Below, piece by piece: positions 8,600 to 17,224 of a DNA stretch of 64,000 nucleotides. This DNA is from an uncultured Prevotella sp. (GTDB lineage: Bacteria > Bacteroidota > Bacteroidia > Bacteroidales > Bacteroidaceae), in the NCBI GenBank assembly GCA_937889855.1, contig CALBYK010000319.1, forward strand, positions 62,001-126,000, read 5' to 3'. The position numbers and the translations under genes were made by a program. The number at the start of each line of letters is the position of its first letter. Positions within the stretch are counted from its first letter, which is position 1. The notes below the pieces were generated by a model. It did no database searches, was not told where the DNA came from, and was given only the letters and a program-made list of their open reading frames with translations.

Positions 8600-8612
8600 A
8601 GCACCTCCTATT

Positions 8613-8969
8613 CTAATATCCAGCGGCCTTCATTATGTAATCATAAGAAAGCGCATCCTCATCCCAATAGGGGATGCACACTAGCTTTATCCCATGCAAG
8701 GCACAATAAGACCTCTTCTTCGAGTCGTTGTACCTCTGTCTCTGAGCGGCCCTGTCCCCACCGAAGTGGCTGACGGAACGATAATGTTGCTCCCCCTGAT
8801 ACTCTATGAGAAAGTCAATTCCACCATCGGGGGCGAACACTGCAAAGTCAAACCGCAGGTGTCTCCCGCTCGTCGAGATTAAATCGGGAAACTCGTATTC
8901 CTCGACAAAGGGGACTTTGTGCTTTTTCAAGATGGAGTGTATCTTCTTCTCTCCATTTGAACTAAGCAC
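8613..8969 (-). CDS. free-standing homing-type endonuclease, PD-(D/E)XK/EDxHD-like
   Basis: 118 aa from GTG 8969 (GAAGGGGAC upstream). It has the Vsr-like fold signature: a short N-terminal helix (EKKIHSILKKHKVPFVEEYE), then LRFDFAVF with the metal-binding Asp, then FLIEYQGEQHY with Glu and the QH pair, then a C-terminal KLVCIPYWDED strand. The same core occurs at the C-terminus of the endonuclease inside terminase intron 3. It lies between terminase and portal and not in an intron, so it may be a free-standing homing endonuclease acting on an intronless relative. Confidence 0.65.
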   Translation of the reverse strand: MLSSNGEKKIHSILKKHKVPFVEEYEFPDLISTSGRHLRFDFAVFAPDGGIDFLIEYQGEQHYRSVSHFGGDRAAQRQRYNDSKKRSYCALHGIKLVCIPYWDEDALSYDYIMKAAGY

Positions 8970-9062
8970 GAAAGTCCCCTTCCACTATGTCAATTATCCA
9001 TATATCATTATTTATCAAAAAAACTTGACTTTCGCAAATATATTATGCCCAAAAACCGCAAA

Positions 9063-12000
9063 TTAATTCCCCAGATGAGAAAAAAACATCAAATCTCTCA
9101 CGCTCCTAGCACGCTTTCTACCACCCCTGTCCTCGATGCTCTTGGGCCAAGAGAGGGCGTAGATGAGAGCTGAGAACTTATCCTTCTTGATGGTTCTGTT
9201 GTTCTGCTTGAGAATGATGTTCATTCCATCCGTGTTGTCCTGCGTGAGGTTCGCCATCTGGTCTTCCAGAATCGAGGTCATGACGTATGGCCGCAAGTAC
9301 TCCGCACGCCTTGCCTTGCTCAGCCTCTTGTACTGGTTTTGCGACATAAACTTGTTCTTGGCCGTGTTCTCGTCAATCAAGAACCTAAGCTTGCCGCTGC
9401 TCATCTGCGTCTGGCAGTAGGAATATAGCTCAGTGTTGATGGAGGCGTTCGCCTTCATCAGATACAGCGAGTTGGGCAGCGGGTAGTCGGCCTGTTGGGT
9501 GAACCGCTTGTAGGTGCCATCGTCGTCGTTGTACACGCCGAGGGCGCCAAGAGCCTCACCTGTGTCTGGGTCGTCCTGGTCTAGGATGAGCCAGTCAACA
9601 AGGCCAGAGCCAAGGCCGTTCGCGTCCACCACGGCTATCTGGCACTTGTACTTGTGAAACAAGCGCTTGATGTGGATGGACTGTTCGCCGAAGTGCTCGG
9701 CATCATACGTGTAGATGTTGACAATGTGCTTTTGCGGCACGCCGCTTGGCGCGGGAGTCACCTTGCACACGACAATCTCGGTCGTGCAGTTCAGACGACC
9801 AACGTCGATGCCAAGAACATAGTAGGCGCCTTTTGCGGATTTGTTGTTTGACTCCCACTCAGGCAGTTGGATGTCTCTGTACTTGTCAAACTTCTCCGTG
9901 TCAAAGAAAGCACCGGCGATACTCCCACTCCAGATTGAATTGTATTCACGATCGAACGAAGCCTCGTTGAAGGTTCCGTCTCTTCTCAAATCGGACACAA
10001 AGTTCTTGCTTAGCAACCTCTCCATCATCGGCGTCCTGTACGTGCCGCCAAGGATGATTGCCTGGTCTGGTCGTGCCACGGACTGGCACAGCGTCTGAAT
10101 CAGCTTGTCGTAGCTGAAAGTATTCTTAAAACCGGCAGTTGTTATGTAAACTGCGCTCTGGTTGGTTATCTCGCTCTCGTCAACGCCATACCCTGGCACC
10201 TGCCTTGACACGTTCAGCGTCGGCAGCAGGATGTCGTTGAGCTTGTCTTGGTCCATGCTCGCGCACTCTTCCAAGACGCCACCCGTGAAGCGCTGTCCAC
10301 GGGTCGATTCTGTCATTGCCACATTCTCCAAAGAAGCAATAAAAAATATTAGACTATATCTTATCTATCTAATAATAGATTTTTCCTTTTCCTATACAAT
10401 ATGATTTGCATAGTACACCCTGTAGGTTAGTCGTTGAACCCAAGAAAATCACGAATCTTTTTATCTAAGACCTCATAGTCTGTATATGGTATTACTAACA
10501 GCCTATTCTTGCACCATTCTTTCTTTAAATTGTCATGTTCAATTTGTACCTTAAAAGCCTGTTCAGAACGATTAAAACAATTCTGCTTATAATGTTGTAT
10601 ACCATTAAATTCAATATATAAATTCTGTTGTGGTAGGTAAAAATCAGAACGCAGCATGTGGCCGTTAATATCAACAGGATGTTCTCTTTCGTAAGGAACC
10701 TCTAATGATTCTAGAATCTCAATTATTCTTTTTTCACCTTTGCTTGTACCTCTAGAACATTTTGGGCACCTCACGCCTTGGGACAAATATGACCCTGGAG
10801 TCGTTGAAAAAACAAAACCACAGTTGTGCTTCAATAGTATTTTTTCTTTTGAGCCTTTATATTCTGTCAATAGTTGATAATCACCATCTAGAATAGATTT
10901 AAAATCATCAGTTGTTTTTAGACTATTTCCGCAACAATTCCAACAGCCAATACCTTTCATATAAGTGTATATCGTTTTTCTGTTAGTTGCGCCGCACTTC
11001 TTGCAAGCACATTTCACTTTGTCGTGAGCGTGTATGCAAGAAATATCTTTATCGAGCATTATCCATTTATCACTAGCAGAAATAAATTTAATAAATTTCT
11101 CTTTGCTGCTTTCCATATCCTCAAATCTATTCGGATGGCATCGTGAACATAGATGTTTTTCTCGCTTCAGTAAAGATGCATTTTGAATAGTGCGTATATA
11201 CCCGCATTTTTTGCAACGGACCGTAATCGGTTTTTTAACCCCCGTAAAAGACAAAATATCTACTTGCTCTTTTGGAAAAGCTATTTTTATTTCCTCTTCA
11301 TACTTTTTTTGCTTATTTTCCATTTTAGTGCATTCACACAGGCAATTGCCGTTCTTACCTCTAGACAAAACATTCCCATATTGCGAAAAGCACATGTTTT
11401 TTCCGCATTTATTACAGTGAATACTGCATATTTTGCCATATCCGTTATATTCAATAAGAGTAAAATCATCGTTGATATATTTTTCTCGCAATTTGTTTTG
11501 CGCTTCTTGCTTAGACAATAATTTCATGATTCTCCTTTGGCTGCTGATTGTCTATTATGTAGGACTTAGGCAAATACACGCCATATCCCAACCCAATCGC
11601 TTGTTTCTGTTTTCATAACATTTCTTATTCTGGAGCGAATAGTTTTAGTGGATAGGGTATTAAGAGTTCCCAGCATTTAAAAAAATTTTACATGAGCCTA
11701 ATTTGACCCATTCTTGAAGGTGTAGACGACAGAATCCTTTGTGTTTCTCGTTCGCGCCTGTCCGTTGCTTCCTCTCACGTTCCAGATAATCTCCTGCTGC
11801 AAGGCGGGGATGAGCTTGCACAGCTCTATTACCTTGCTGCTAAGGATAGAAGCAGACTGCGCCTTTCCCGCCGAGGCCACGAAGATGCGCACGCCTGGGT
11901 ACAGGATGCATTTGATGATTGAGCCAAGAGCGGTCAGGAAGCTCTTGCTATCTTTTTGTTCGGCAATGGGCGTAAACCATTACCCGAATTAACTCAGCCT

Positions 12001-13084
12001 AATATCACTATTAGGAACAGACTATATCTTTTCTCCTGTTCATACAGAGAATCTTTCTCTTCGATTTGAGGGAATCTCACCCACCTCGTTTAACTTAGGC
12101 CCTACTCTTGTTGCCCCTATTGTTTACTGCCGGGAGCTTAAAAGATAGTCGTTGAAGTCTATCGCATGGTAAATTTTTATATGTATCTAAACATATAGCC
12201 AGATGTCGTCATAGTGTGGCACCTTGCCGAATGAGCGGCGCAGTCACGTCCTAGCCCTAGCTTCCTACCTGCTTCGGCAGCAGACGGATATGCTTGAATG
12301 TAACGTCCCGCTTCGTCATACTGAGCTTTATCTGTCATTCCATTCCCAATGCGACCATGCTTGCGGATTATCTCCGGTAAGAGACTTTCCCGCAGTTCAA
12401 AAGATTATTGCGCTATAGCATTAACGCGCGGCAAAAAACGCAGTATACATACTTGTGCCGCAAAATGGCACGCAAAAAACTTTAATATTTATTGATAGCC
12501 ACTAACTATCAACAGATAATTATCTCTCTACCTTTCGGAAATAGAGAATAGACCATATCTTATTCTGTCAACAGAACAATATTGTTTCGCAGACGTTTGT
12601 CTGCTACTCTTTTTCAAGATGGTCGTTGAACCTTACATTAGAGTTTAAATATGCCATCGTGGCATATTTTTTTCTCTTCTTTTGTGTTGGCTGCTGGTCG
12701 CCCATTCTATAAGACTTAGGATGTTCTCCATATCTCATCAGATAACTTGTTTCTACTTTCGTTCCAATAGGCGAATAAAGGGAAATAAACACATCTATTG
12801 GCAAATCTGCTTTAGGACTTTCCAGCAATTAAATATTTTTTTTCTACGACAATCACTTGCCGCAGGAGCTTTTTTCAAACCCTCTGATAAAAGAAAAAGT
12901 GAAACGTGTTGTCGGGATTCAGCGAGCACAAATAGTCGATGAACTTGTCTGGGTACCACCTCCAATAGGAGATGAGCTGTTGCAGTCGCGGCAGGTCAGA
13001 CTGTATTCTCTCTCTCGTTATCTCGTTTGCGGCACGTGTCACACTGCCCGAGTCTATGGCTTCCAACATGTTGTCAAGCGACAT
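9063..13084 (-). CDS. terL: terminase large subunit, split into four exons by three group I introns
   Basis: Exons (read on the minus strand): 13084-12879, 12479-12424, 11951-11706, 10336-9063. Joined they are 1782 nt, exactly 594 codons, 593 aa. Exon 1 ends in YWRWYPDKFIDYLC and FHFFFYQR. Exon 2 supplies VFLRAILRHKYVYCVFCRA. The junction makes the P-loop-like RAYSKSFL. Exon 3 carries the DSVVYTFKNGS stretch. Exon 4 carries STRGQRFTGGVLEECASMDQ (Walker B region) and the RNase H-like nuclease half beginning GAYYVLGIDVGR. The protein powers DNA packaging through the portal. ATG 13084 overlaps the stop of the upstream gene (TAATG). Without splicing, exon 1 stops after one more codon. Confidence 0.85.
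10337..11705 (-). mobile_element. group I intron 3 of terminase, with homing endonuclease ORF
   Basis: 1369 nt. Five-prime site AATGGGT/CAAATT: the exon end AUGGGU pairs with GCUCAU just inside the intron, with the U.G wobble at the splice site (P1). The intron ends in G (TTATTG/CTTC). Conserved P7 elements are visible near the 3' end (GGTTCAACGACTA and AAGATATAGTCT). Splicing restores FKNGS-SLENVAMTESTRGQ. It shares P4-P6 segments with intron 1, so the two are related copies. It carries the endonuclease at 10427-11527. Confidence 0.85.
10427..11527 (-). CDS. intron-encoded homing endonuclease, zinc-finger plus EDxHD-type nuclease
   Basis: 366 aa, inside intron 3. Residues 1-265 are an array of treble-clef-like CxxC pairs (CNKCGKNMCF, RCKKCGYIRT, CSRCHPNR, CKKCGATNRK, CWNCCG, CPKCSRG), a modular DNA-reading region. 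Residues 270-366 form the nuclease: LRSDFYLP (Asp), LYIEFNGIQHY (Glu, QH), then a conserved LLVIPYTDYE strand. This is the Vsr-like arrangement known from I-Bth0305I-type enzymes. It is AT-rich and alien in codon use against the surrounding exons. It would spread the intron by cutting intronless terminase genes. Confidence 0.8.
   Translation of the reverse strand: MKLLSKQEAQNKLREKYINDDFTLIEYNGYGKICSIHCNKCGKNMCFSQYGNVLSRGKNGNCLCECTKMENKQKKYEEEIKIAFPKEQVDILSFTGVKKPITVRCKKCGYIRTIQNASLLKREKHLCSRCHPNRFEDMESSKEKFIKFISASDKWIMLDKDISCIHAHDKVKCACKKCGATNRKTIYTYMKGIGCWNCCGNSLKTTDDFKSILDGDYQLLTEYKGSKEKILLKHNCGFVFSTTPGSYLSQGVRCPKCSRGTSKGEKRIIEILESLEVPYEREHPVDINGHMLRSDFYLPQQNLYIEFNGIQHYKQNCFNRSEQAFKVQIEHDNLKKEWCKNRLLVIPYTDYEVLDKKIRDFLGFND
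11952..12423 (-). mobile_element. group I intron 2 of terminase, inside the P-loop codon
   Basis: 472 nt. The exon end GCGU pairs with GCGC in the intron with a terminal U.G (P1), and the intron ends in G before ATAGCAAG. P7 strands CTTCAACGACTATC and AAGATATAGTCTG are visible. It splits the Tyr codon of RAYSKS, the ATPase P-loop-like motif. A relic endonuclease DNA-binding domain lies in its middle (12177-12338). Confidence 0.85.
12177..12338 (-). pseudogene. relic of an intron endonuclease: lone NUMOD1-type DNA-binding domain
   Basis: A 53-codon frame from ATG 12338 reads QYDEAGRYIQAYPSAAEAGR, then KLGLG, and ends TTSGYMFRYI. This matches the nuclease-associated modular domain pattern (QYd..G..i..ypS..eAar.lg...GY.WrY) found at the C-terminus of HNH and GIY-YIG homing endonucleases. 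No nuclease core remains in the intron. The likeliest reading is a decayed endonuclease; a stand-alone small protein is possible. Confidence 0.6.
12480..12878 (-). mobile_element. group I intron 1 of terminase, ORF-less
   Basis: 399 nt. Exon end GGGU pairs with GCUC a few bases into the intron, with U.G at the splice site. The intron ends in G before six Ts (AAAG/TTTTTTGCG). P7 pieces GGTTCAACGACCATC and AAGATATGGTCT are present with a compensatory change relative to introns 2 and 3. Its 5' half resembles that of intron 3 (shared CCTAAGTC and CAGCAGCC blocks). No endonuclease ORF is seen. Confidence 0.8.
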
Positions 13085-14538
13085 TACTCGTCACCTTCCT
13101 TTTGCTCGTCAGCCCGCACGGAGTCAAGGTACTTCTCGTTGTCATCACCGAACTTGGCGTAGAACTCGTTGGCGTCTGCGGCCACGGAATCCTCAAGGCC
13201 GCTGAGCCACGCGTTTGCCGCCTCGTCGTTCTCGGTCTGAGCGTCCTTCGCAGCCTTCTTCTTCCTCTTGGGCTTCTTCTTGCCGTTCTTCTCCTTGTCC
13301 TCCTCAAGGCTCTCCTCAAGCTTCTGGATGTAGGACTCGATGAGGTCGCCAAGCCCCATCTCGTTCTTGACAAGGTTGTAGGTGTATGACTGCATGTCCT
13401 TGAGTGTCAGGTCAACCTTGTCTGGGTTCACCTCGAACTTGGTATCGAAGCGCGGAATCACGCCGCCCTCTCTCTCGACTGCCCCCACAAGCTCCCCAAC
13501 AGAGTCAAGGTACTTGGTCTTCTCCTCCTTCTTCTGTGCCTCGGTGAAGGCACCAGACTTGCGGAGCTGGTCGAACATCGAGGAGAACTTCTGCGCGTTG
13601 GCGGCATCGCCCGAGTCGAGGCATCGCTGCATGTTGATGGAGGTCTTGCACATCGCCACCAGCACCGACTCACGGTCGACGCTGATGTCGAACTCCTCGC
13701 TGTACTTGCGGTACATGTCCTCCATCTTGACCCACTCCGACGGTGTGAAGCTAGACCCCCACCGCATCGTGAGCCGCATGACGTCATTTGGGGACAGGTC
13801 GTCAAGGATGGCCTTCTCGTCAACGACGATGGAGGACGGGTCGAACGCCTCCTGCTTGGGCGGCTTGTAGGACTTGCGCTTCTTTGGCTTCTTCTCAGCC
13901 TGCTCTGGCGGACATGGCTCGTCGTCCTTGGCCGTGATACCCTTGAGGGTAAAGCCCTTCGGCATCTCAGGCACGGTGGCGAGGTCAACCGAGGTGAGGT
14001 TGCCCTTGCGAATCTTTCTCTTGTCGCCCTTGTGCCACTTGCTCTCGTTGGCGTGCTCCTCGGAAACGGCTTGCGGCACCGCCATATCCAATAGGTCCTG
14101 TGAGTAGGATATCTCGTCTATCTTCGCCTCGTCGGCCCTGTGCGCCTCCTCCGCAGCCTTGCGCCCAGCCTCCTCCGCTTGCCTCTTCTCCGCGAACTCC
14201 TTGTTAATGCGCTCAGAGTCGGCGAAGCTGTACTCCTTGTAGTTGCGGATGTTCTTCATCGTGCGGACATAGGTGCCAAGCATCCCTCGTGCGGTGAAGC
14301 GGTCGGGGTCCTTGTTGTACTTGCGGCGGCACATCGACACCCACATGTTCTCAATCCAGGGCAGGTCAAGCTCCTTGAGCACCCACATGAAGGTGGACGG
14401 CTTGCGCACGTCAACGTATCTAGACGCGCACTCTCGGCACGTGCTCATCACCTCTCCTGCCTTGTTCGTCCAAAACGCCTTGGCCTCGAGCTCTCTGCCG
14501 CACTTCGCGCACTTGAACAGCTGGCTCTTTCCCTCCAC
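13084..14538 (-). CDS. zinc-ribbon protein next to terminase, possible small terminase
   Basis: 484 aa. Residues 5-40 form a zinc ribbon (CAKCGRELEAKAFWTNKAGE, then CRECASRY). A long, charged middle (AEEAGRKAAEEAHRADEAKI) and a helical C-terminal half follow, with a lysine patch (KKKPKRKKKAAK). It overlaps the terminase start by one base and the upstream stop similarly, so the three genes are translationally coupled. The slot upstream of the large terminase is where the DNA-recognising small subunit usually sits. That role is inference; size and domain make-up are unusual for TerS. Confidence 0.6.
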   Translation of the reverse strand: MEGKSQLFKCAKCGRELEAKAFWTNKAGEVMSTCRECASRYVDVRKPSTFMWVLKELDLPWIENMWVSMCRRKYNKDPDRFTARGMLGTYVRTMKNIRNYKEYSFADSERINKEFAEKRQAEEAGRKAAEEAHRADEAKIDEISYSQDLLDMAVPQAVSEEHANESKWHKGDKRKIRKGNLTSVDLATVPEMPKGFTLKGITAKDDEPCPPEQAEKKPKKRKSYKPPKQEAFDPSSIVVDEKAILDDLSPNDVMRLTMRWGSSFTPSEWVKMEDMYRKYSEEFDISVDRESVLVAMCKTSINMQRCLDSGDAANAQKFSSMFDQLRKSGAFTEAQKKEEKTKYLDSVGELVGAVEREGGVIPRFDTKFEVNPDKVDLTLKDMQSYTYNLVKNEMGLGDLIESYIQKLEESLEEDKEKNGKKKPKRKKKAAKDAQTENDEAANAWLSGLEDSVAADANEFYAKFGDDNEKYLDSVRADEQKEGDE

Positions 14539-15629
14539 TACGCGTCACCGCCGCTCTGCCTCGAGCGACACCTGCGGCACTTGGAGTAGTAGCCGTCCTT
14601 GGAGGTGTTCTTGTGGAAGAACAGGGGGTGGGCAAGCATCCTCTTGCCGCACGTGTTGCATACCTTCCACACCGCGTTGTCGGGGTCCTCGAAGGTGTAG
14701 TGCCATATCAGCCACTCCTTCTGAACCGTCTCGGCTATCATCTTGGGGATGCGGCGACGCCACAGCGTGGAGTAGTACTGCTCGGTGTGGCTCTCACCAT
14801 ACCTTTGCCGCATGAGCTCCACTATCTCGTTGCCAGGCGTGTTCATCATCTCCAATAGCGTCAGGTAGTAAAGCCTCTCGTTGCCATTGGGGAACGTCTT
14901 GGCGATAGCCCTCTTCAGGTCCTCGAACAGCCACTTCACGTCACTGTCAAGGTCAGTCTCTGCCGCCCCCACCAAGTCGGTGTGCATCTGCAATATCGTC
15001 GCCACGTCCTCGGGGCGCGTCAGCGACACCGCACCCGTGCCGTGCGGCAAGCCATCGGCCCCAAGGACTATCTTGTCGTCAAGCGACATCCTCTCTGGCC
15101 GCACGCCGTTGCCGAAGTCGGGTCGGGCGTGCGCGGCGCTCATCCTCGACTTCTTTATAGTGTACATCTCCTTGTAGGTGGAGATTATCTGGCGTTGCAG
15201 TGAGTACCGCTTGCTCTTGGGAGCCGTCTCCATCTGCTGCCGCAGGGAGTCAAGGACTCGCTGCTTCTCCGCCATCACGGGGTTGCCGCAGACGTCCGCC
15301 TCGGTGATTGGCTCGCGCCTGTCGAGCGGCATCGTCTTGTCGCTCTCCATCATCTGGTACAGGCCGTCCTCGCCGTTGGGCAGAGACGCCACCAAGTCGT
15401 CCAGAGACGTCTGTCTCTTCAGGATGGTGGTCTCGCGGTTGCGCGTCACTATCGGGCGCTCCTCATCGCGCTCCCTCTTGGTCTGCTGCGAGTCGGTGGC
15501 GAAGAGCATGTAGTCGGCCAAGTGTCCGAGCTGCTGCTCGGTGAGGCCGTCGCCTTTGCTTACTATCTTGTCAACAAGCTCTCGTCTCTCCTCTGGCGAG
15601 GAGAGCGAGTAGTCAAGCTTCAAATCCAT
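14538..15629 (-). CDS. first gene of the late operon, C-terminal zinc-ribbon protein
   Basis: 363 aa. Mostly helical and charged; the C-terminal 35 residues form a zinc ribbon (CNTCGKRMLAHPLFFHKNTS, then CRRCRSRQ) of the same style as the N-terminus of the next gene, so the pair may share a DNA-binding ancestry. ATG 15629 has TTGGAGGAAG upstream. A TATAAT-like box (GGGTATAATG) lies about 35 bases above the start, with no good -35 box, which suggests an activator-dependent late promoter. Role unknown, probably packaging. Confidence 0.65.
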   Translation of the reverse strand: MDLKLDYSLSSPEERRELVDKIVSKGDGLTEQQLGHLADYMLFATDSQQTKRERDEERPIVTRNRETTILKRQTSLDDLVASLPNGEDGLYQMMESDKTMPLDRREPITEADVCGNPVMAEKQRVLDSLRQQMETAPKSKRYSLQRQIISTYKEMYTIKKSRMSAAHARPDFGNGVRPERMSLDDKIVLGADGLPHGTGAVSLTRPEDVATILQMHTDLVGAAETDLDSDVKWLFEDLKRAIAKTFPNGNERLYYLTLLEMMNTPGNEIVELMRQRYGESHTEQYYSTLWRRRIPKMIAETVQKEWLIWHYTFEDPDNAVWKVCNTCGKRMLAHPLFFHKNTSKDGYYSKCRRCRSRQSGGDA

Positions 15630-15702
15630 CTTCCTCCAATCTCTTGAAAAGAATCTGTTCCTACCCCCTCATTATACCCAAAGGCAACTGGCCGCATACA
15701 TC

Positions 15703-15730
15703 TTGACTCTTGGGACTCGTGGGGTACGAT
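15703..15730 (+). promoter_or_regulatory. promoter of the TTGACTCTTGG type, divergent from late operon
   Basis: TTGACT, 16-base spacer, TACGAT, followed by CCAACAGAGAGAGGAG. This is the first occurrence of the window-wide early promoter pattern. It points away from the late operon, so 15630-15766 is a divergent control region. Confidence 0.6.
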
Positions 15731-15766
15731 ATGTGGTGACGTTTCCAACAGAGAGAGGAGTGGCGT

Positions 15767-16063
15767 ATGGACACAGAGACCATGGCCGCGCGTGGTGCCA
15801 TGGCGCTGGATGGCGGTTTGACACTCTCGTCTTCACGGTACCTGCACTTTGGATTCTCGTCAAGGGGACGCTTTGGGGAGAGGGCTTGCGCCCCCTCCCC
15901 CCCCCTCTTTTGCAAAAAACACCCAAAAGTCAAAGATTCTACCCGCACTCTTCGGGCGCAAGTGGGTATCATAGACACAGGGCATCTACGGGGTGCCTTC
16001 CTTGCCAACTCAGTTGGCTCCCCAACCATTCTCCTGACGGAGTGGTTGGTTTCCCAACCATAG
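15767..16063 (+). CDS. possible small protein, weakly supported
   Basis: 98 codons from ATG 15767, which has an excellent ribosome site (AGAGAGAGGAGTGGCGT) under a phage-type promoter. The protein sequence after residue 30 is low quality: it runs through a G/C-rich hairpin at 15870-15905 and reads like non-coding DNA. Either only a short peptide is made or this is a leader RNA. Listed because promoter and ribosome site are both good. Confidence 0.35.
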   Translation: MDTETMAARGAMALDGGLTLSSSRYLHFGFSSRGRFGERACAPSPPLFCKKHPKVKDSTRTLRAQVGIIDTGHLRGAFLANSVGSPTILLTEWLVSQP

Positions 16064-16828
16064 CGCCGTTCCCGGTCGGCTGCGCCTAGTCCGCGTAATC
16101 AAAATGTACCTCCCGCCAGGGTTGAGTCGAATAATCGGGTCTACGTTCCAACAGACAGGAAACGATTGATTAGGGTAGGACTGTTCAATCTGGCAATCCT
16201 GTCTGTCGGTTCGTGCGGCCCGCCATGCGCCAAGCGCCTGGCCGTCACACCGATTGGGCGGGGAAGTGATGGGGTAAGTTCGCCCCAGCCGCGAAAGCAA
16301 AGGTATGGAAACCCGAAAAGGCATAGCATACCAACCCTCTGTTGGATAAACAAGTAAATCGTGAGGGTTGGTCCTCTTGGCGCGGGAGCGAGGACAAATG
16401 TTATGCCGTAGATATTTTTTTTATCAACGCGTGCAGGGGGGCATACCATACACACGATGTGGAGTGTCGTCACGCATGGACACCTGTCCGAGACTCACCT
16501 AGCGGTTCGCCTCGGGTGCGTCCGCACTTCGTGCGTCCGCGTAGAATTTATATCTCTCTCTTGGAGAGAAGACGAAAAGAATCTCCGTGAGCGGATTCGC
16601 AAGAATTCGCGAACAGGGAGAAGGCACCGCGTGCCTTCGACCATCGAGCGGGAAAATCAAATCGGGACCGTGAGTTTGACGAGGGCGAAACGCCCTGAGC
16701 GAACAAACGTTCGATTATTGTTCAACCATCCCCCCGTCCGCGCAAACCGTGAATACGTGGCGGCACTGATGCGCCCGCGCTCGCGAGGGCTAGGGGGGGG
16801 CGCGTGCCCCCCCCCCGCTAGCGCGCCA
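16064..16828 (+). other. gene-free stretch with inverted repeats
   Basis: No convincing gene. It holds paired CCAACC/GGTTGG repeats (16021-16062 and 16340-16363), an inverted repeat CAGACAGG/CCTGTCTG (16150-16210), the hairpin AGGGCGAAACGCCCT, and a perfect SOS-type box CGAACAAACGTTCG at 16700-16713. There is also a G-rich/C-rich foldback at 16767-16830 that could terminate minus-strand transcripts from 16829. Confidence 0.5.
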
Positions 16829-17224
16829 CTAGCTGCGAGCGCGTAGCCGTGCCGCGAGACTCGCCTCGGCCAACTCACGGTTCACAACGTCGATCGCGAA
16901 ACTTGCTTCTTCGGTATGGCCGCAGAATTCAACCCCCGCGTGCTCGTCAAACCCGAGCGCCCTGTTGACCGCCGCGAGCGTCTGAACTACCGCGTAGTCG
17001 ATGATAGAAGTATCGAGCGGAATATTATCATCGTCAACGCTTGCTATCTCGAGCCACGTCCCATCGAGCTTGTTGCGGACGTCGATTGTAAGACGGTAGA
17101 ACGAGCCGTCCTCGGTTGTGAGCGCCTTGCAGACTAAGACGAAACAAAAGCGCATGCCGCTATACGCGGGGTGCTCCTCGAGCAGCGCGGCGGACGGGCG
17201 GAAATAGGCTCGGCAAGTGGTCAT
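16829..17224 (-). CDS. hypothetical protein (131 aa)
   Basis: ATG 17224 with GATAGGAGTTAGTA upstream. Soluble alpha/beta protein with RLTIDVRNKLDGTWLEIASV, a clear two-strand motif, and a basic C-terminus (LAARLRARS). Third-position G/C is high, matching neighbours in the 16-28 kb zone but not the late genes. No family recognised. It is flanked by long gene-free DNA on both sides and so is transcribed alone. Confidence 0.6.
   Translation of the reverse strand: MTTCRAYFRPSAALLEEHPAYSGMRFCFVLVCKALTTEDGSFYRLTIDVRNKLDGTWLEIASVDDDNIPLDTSIIDYAVVQTLAAVNRALGFDEHAGVEFCGHTEEASFAIDVVNRELAEASLAARLRARS

Noticed and set aside
10427..11618. Plus-strand frames inside intron 3
   Set aside because: Antisense to the endonuclease ORF, low complexity, no ribosome sites.
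12604..12828. 74-codon minus-strand frame in intron 1
   Set aside because: It covers the conserved ribozyme core including P7, lacks a ribosome site and has no endonuclease motif.
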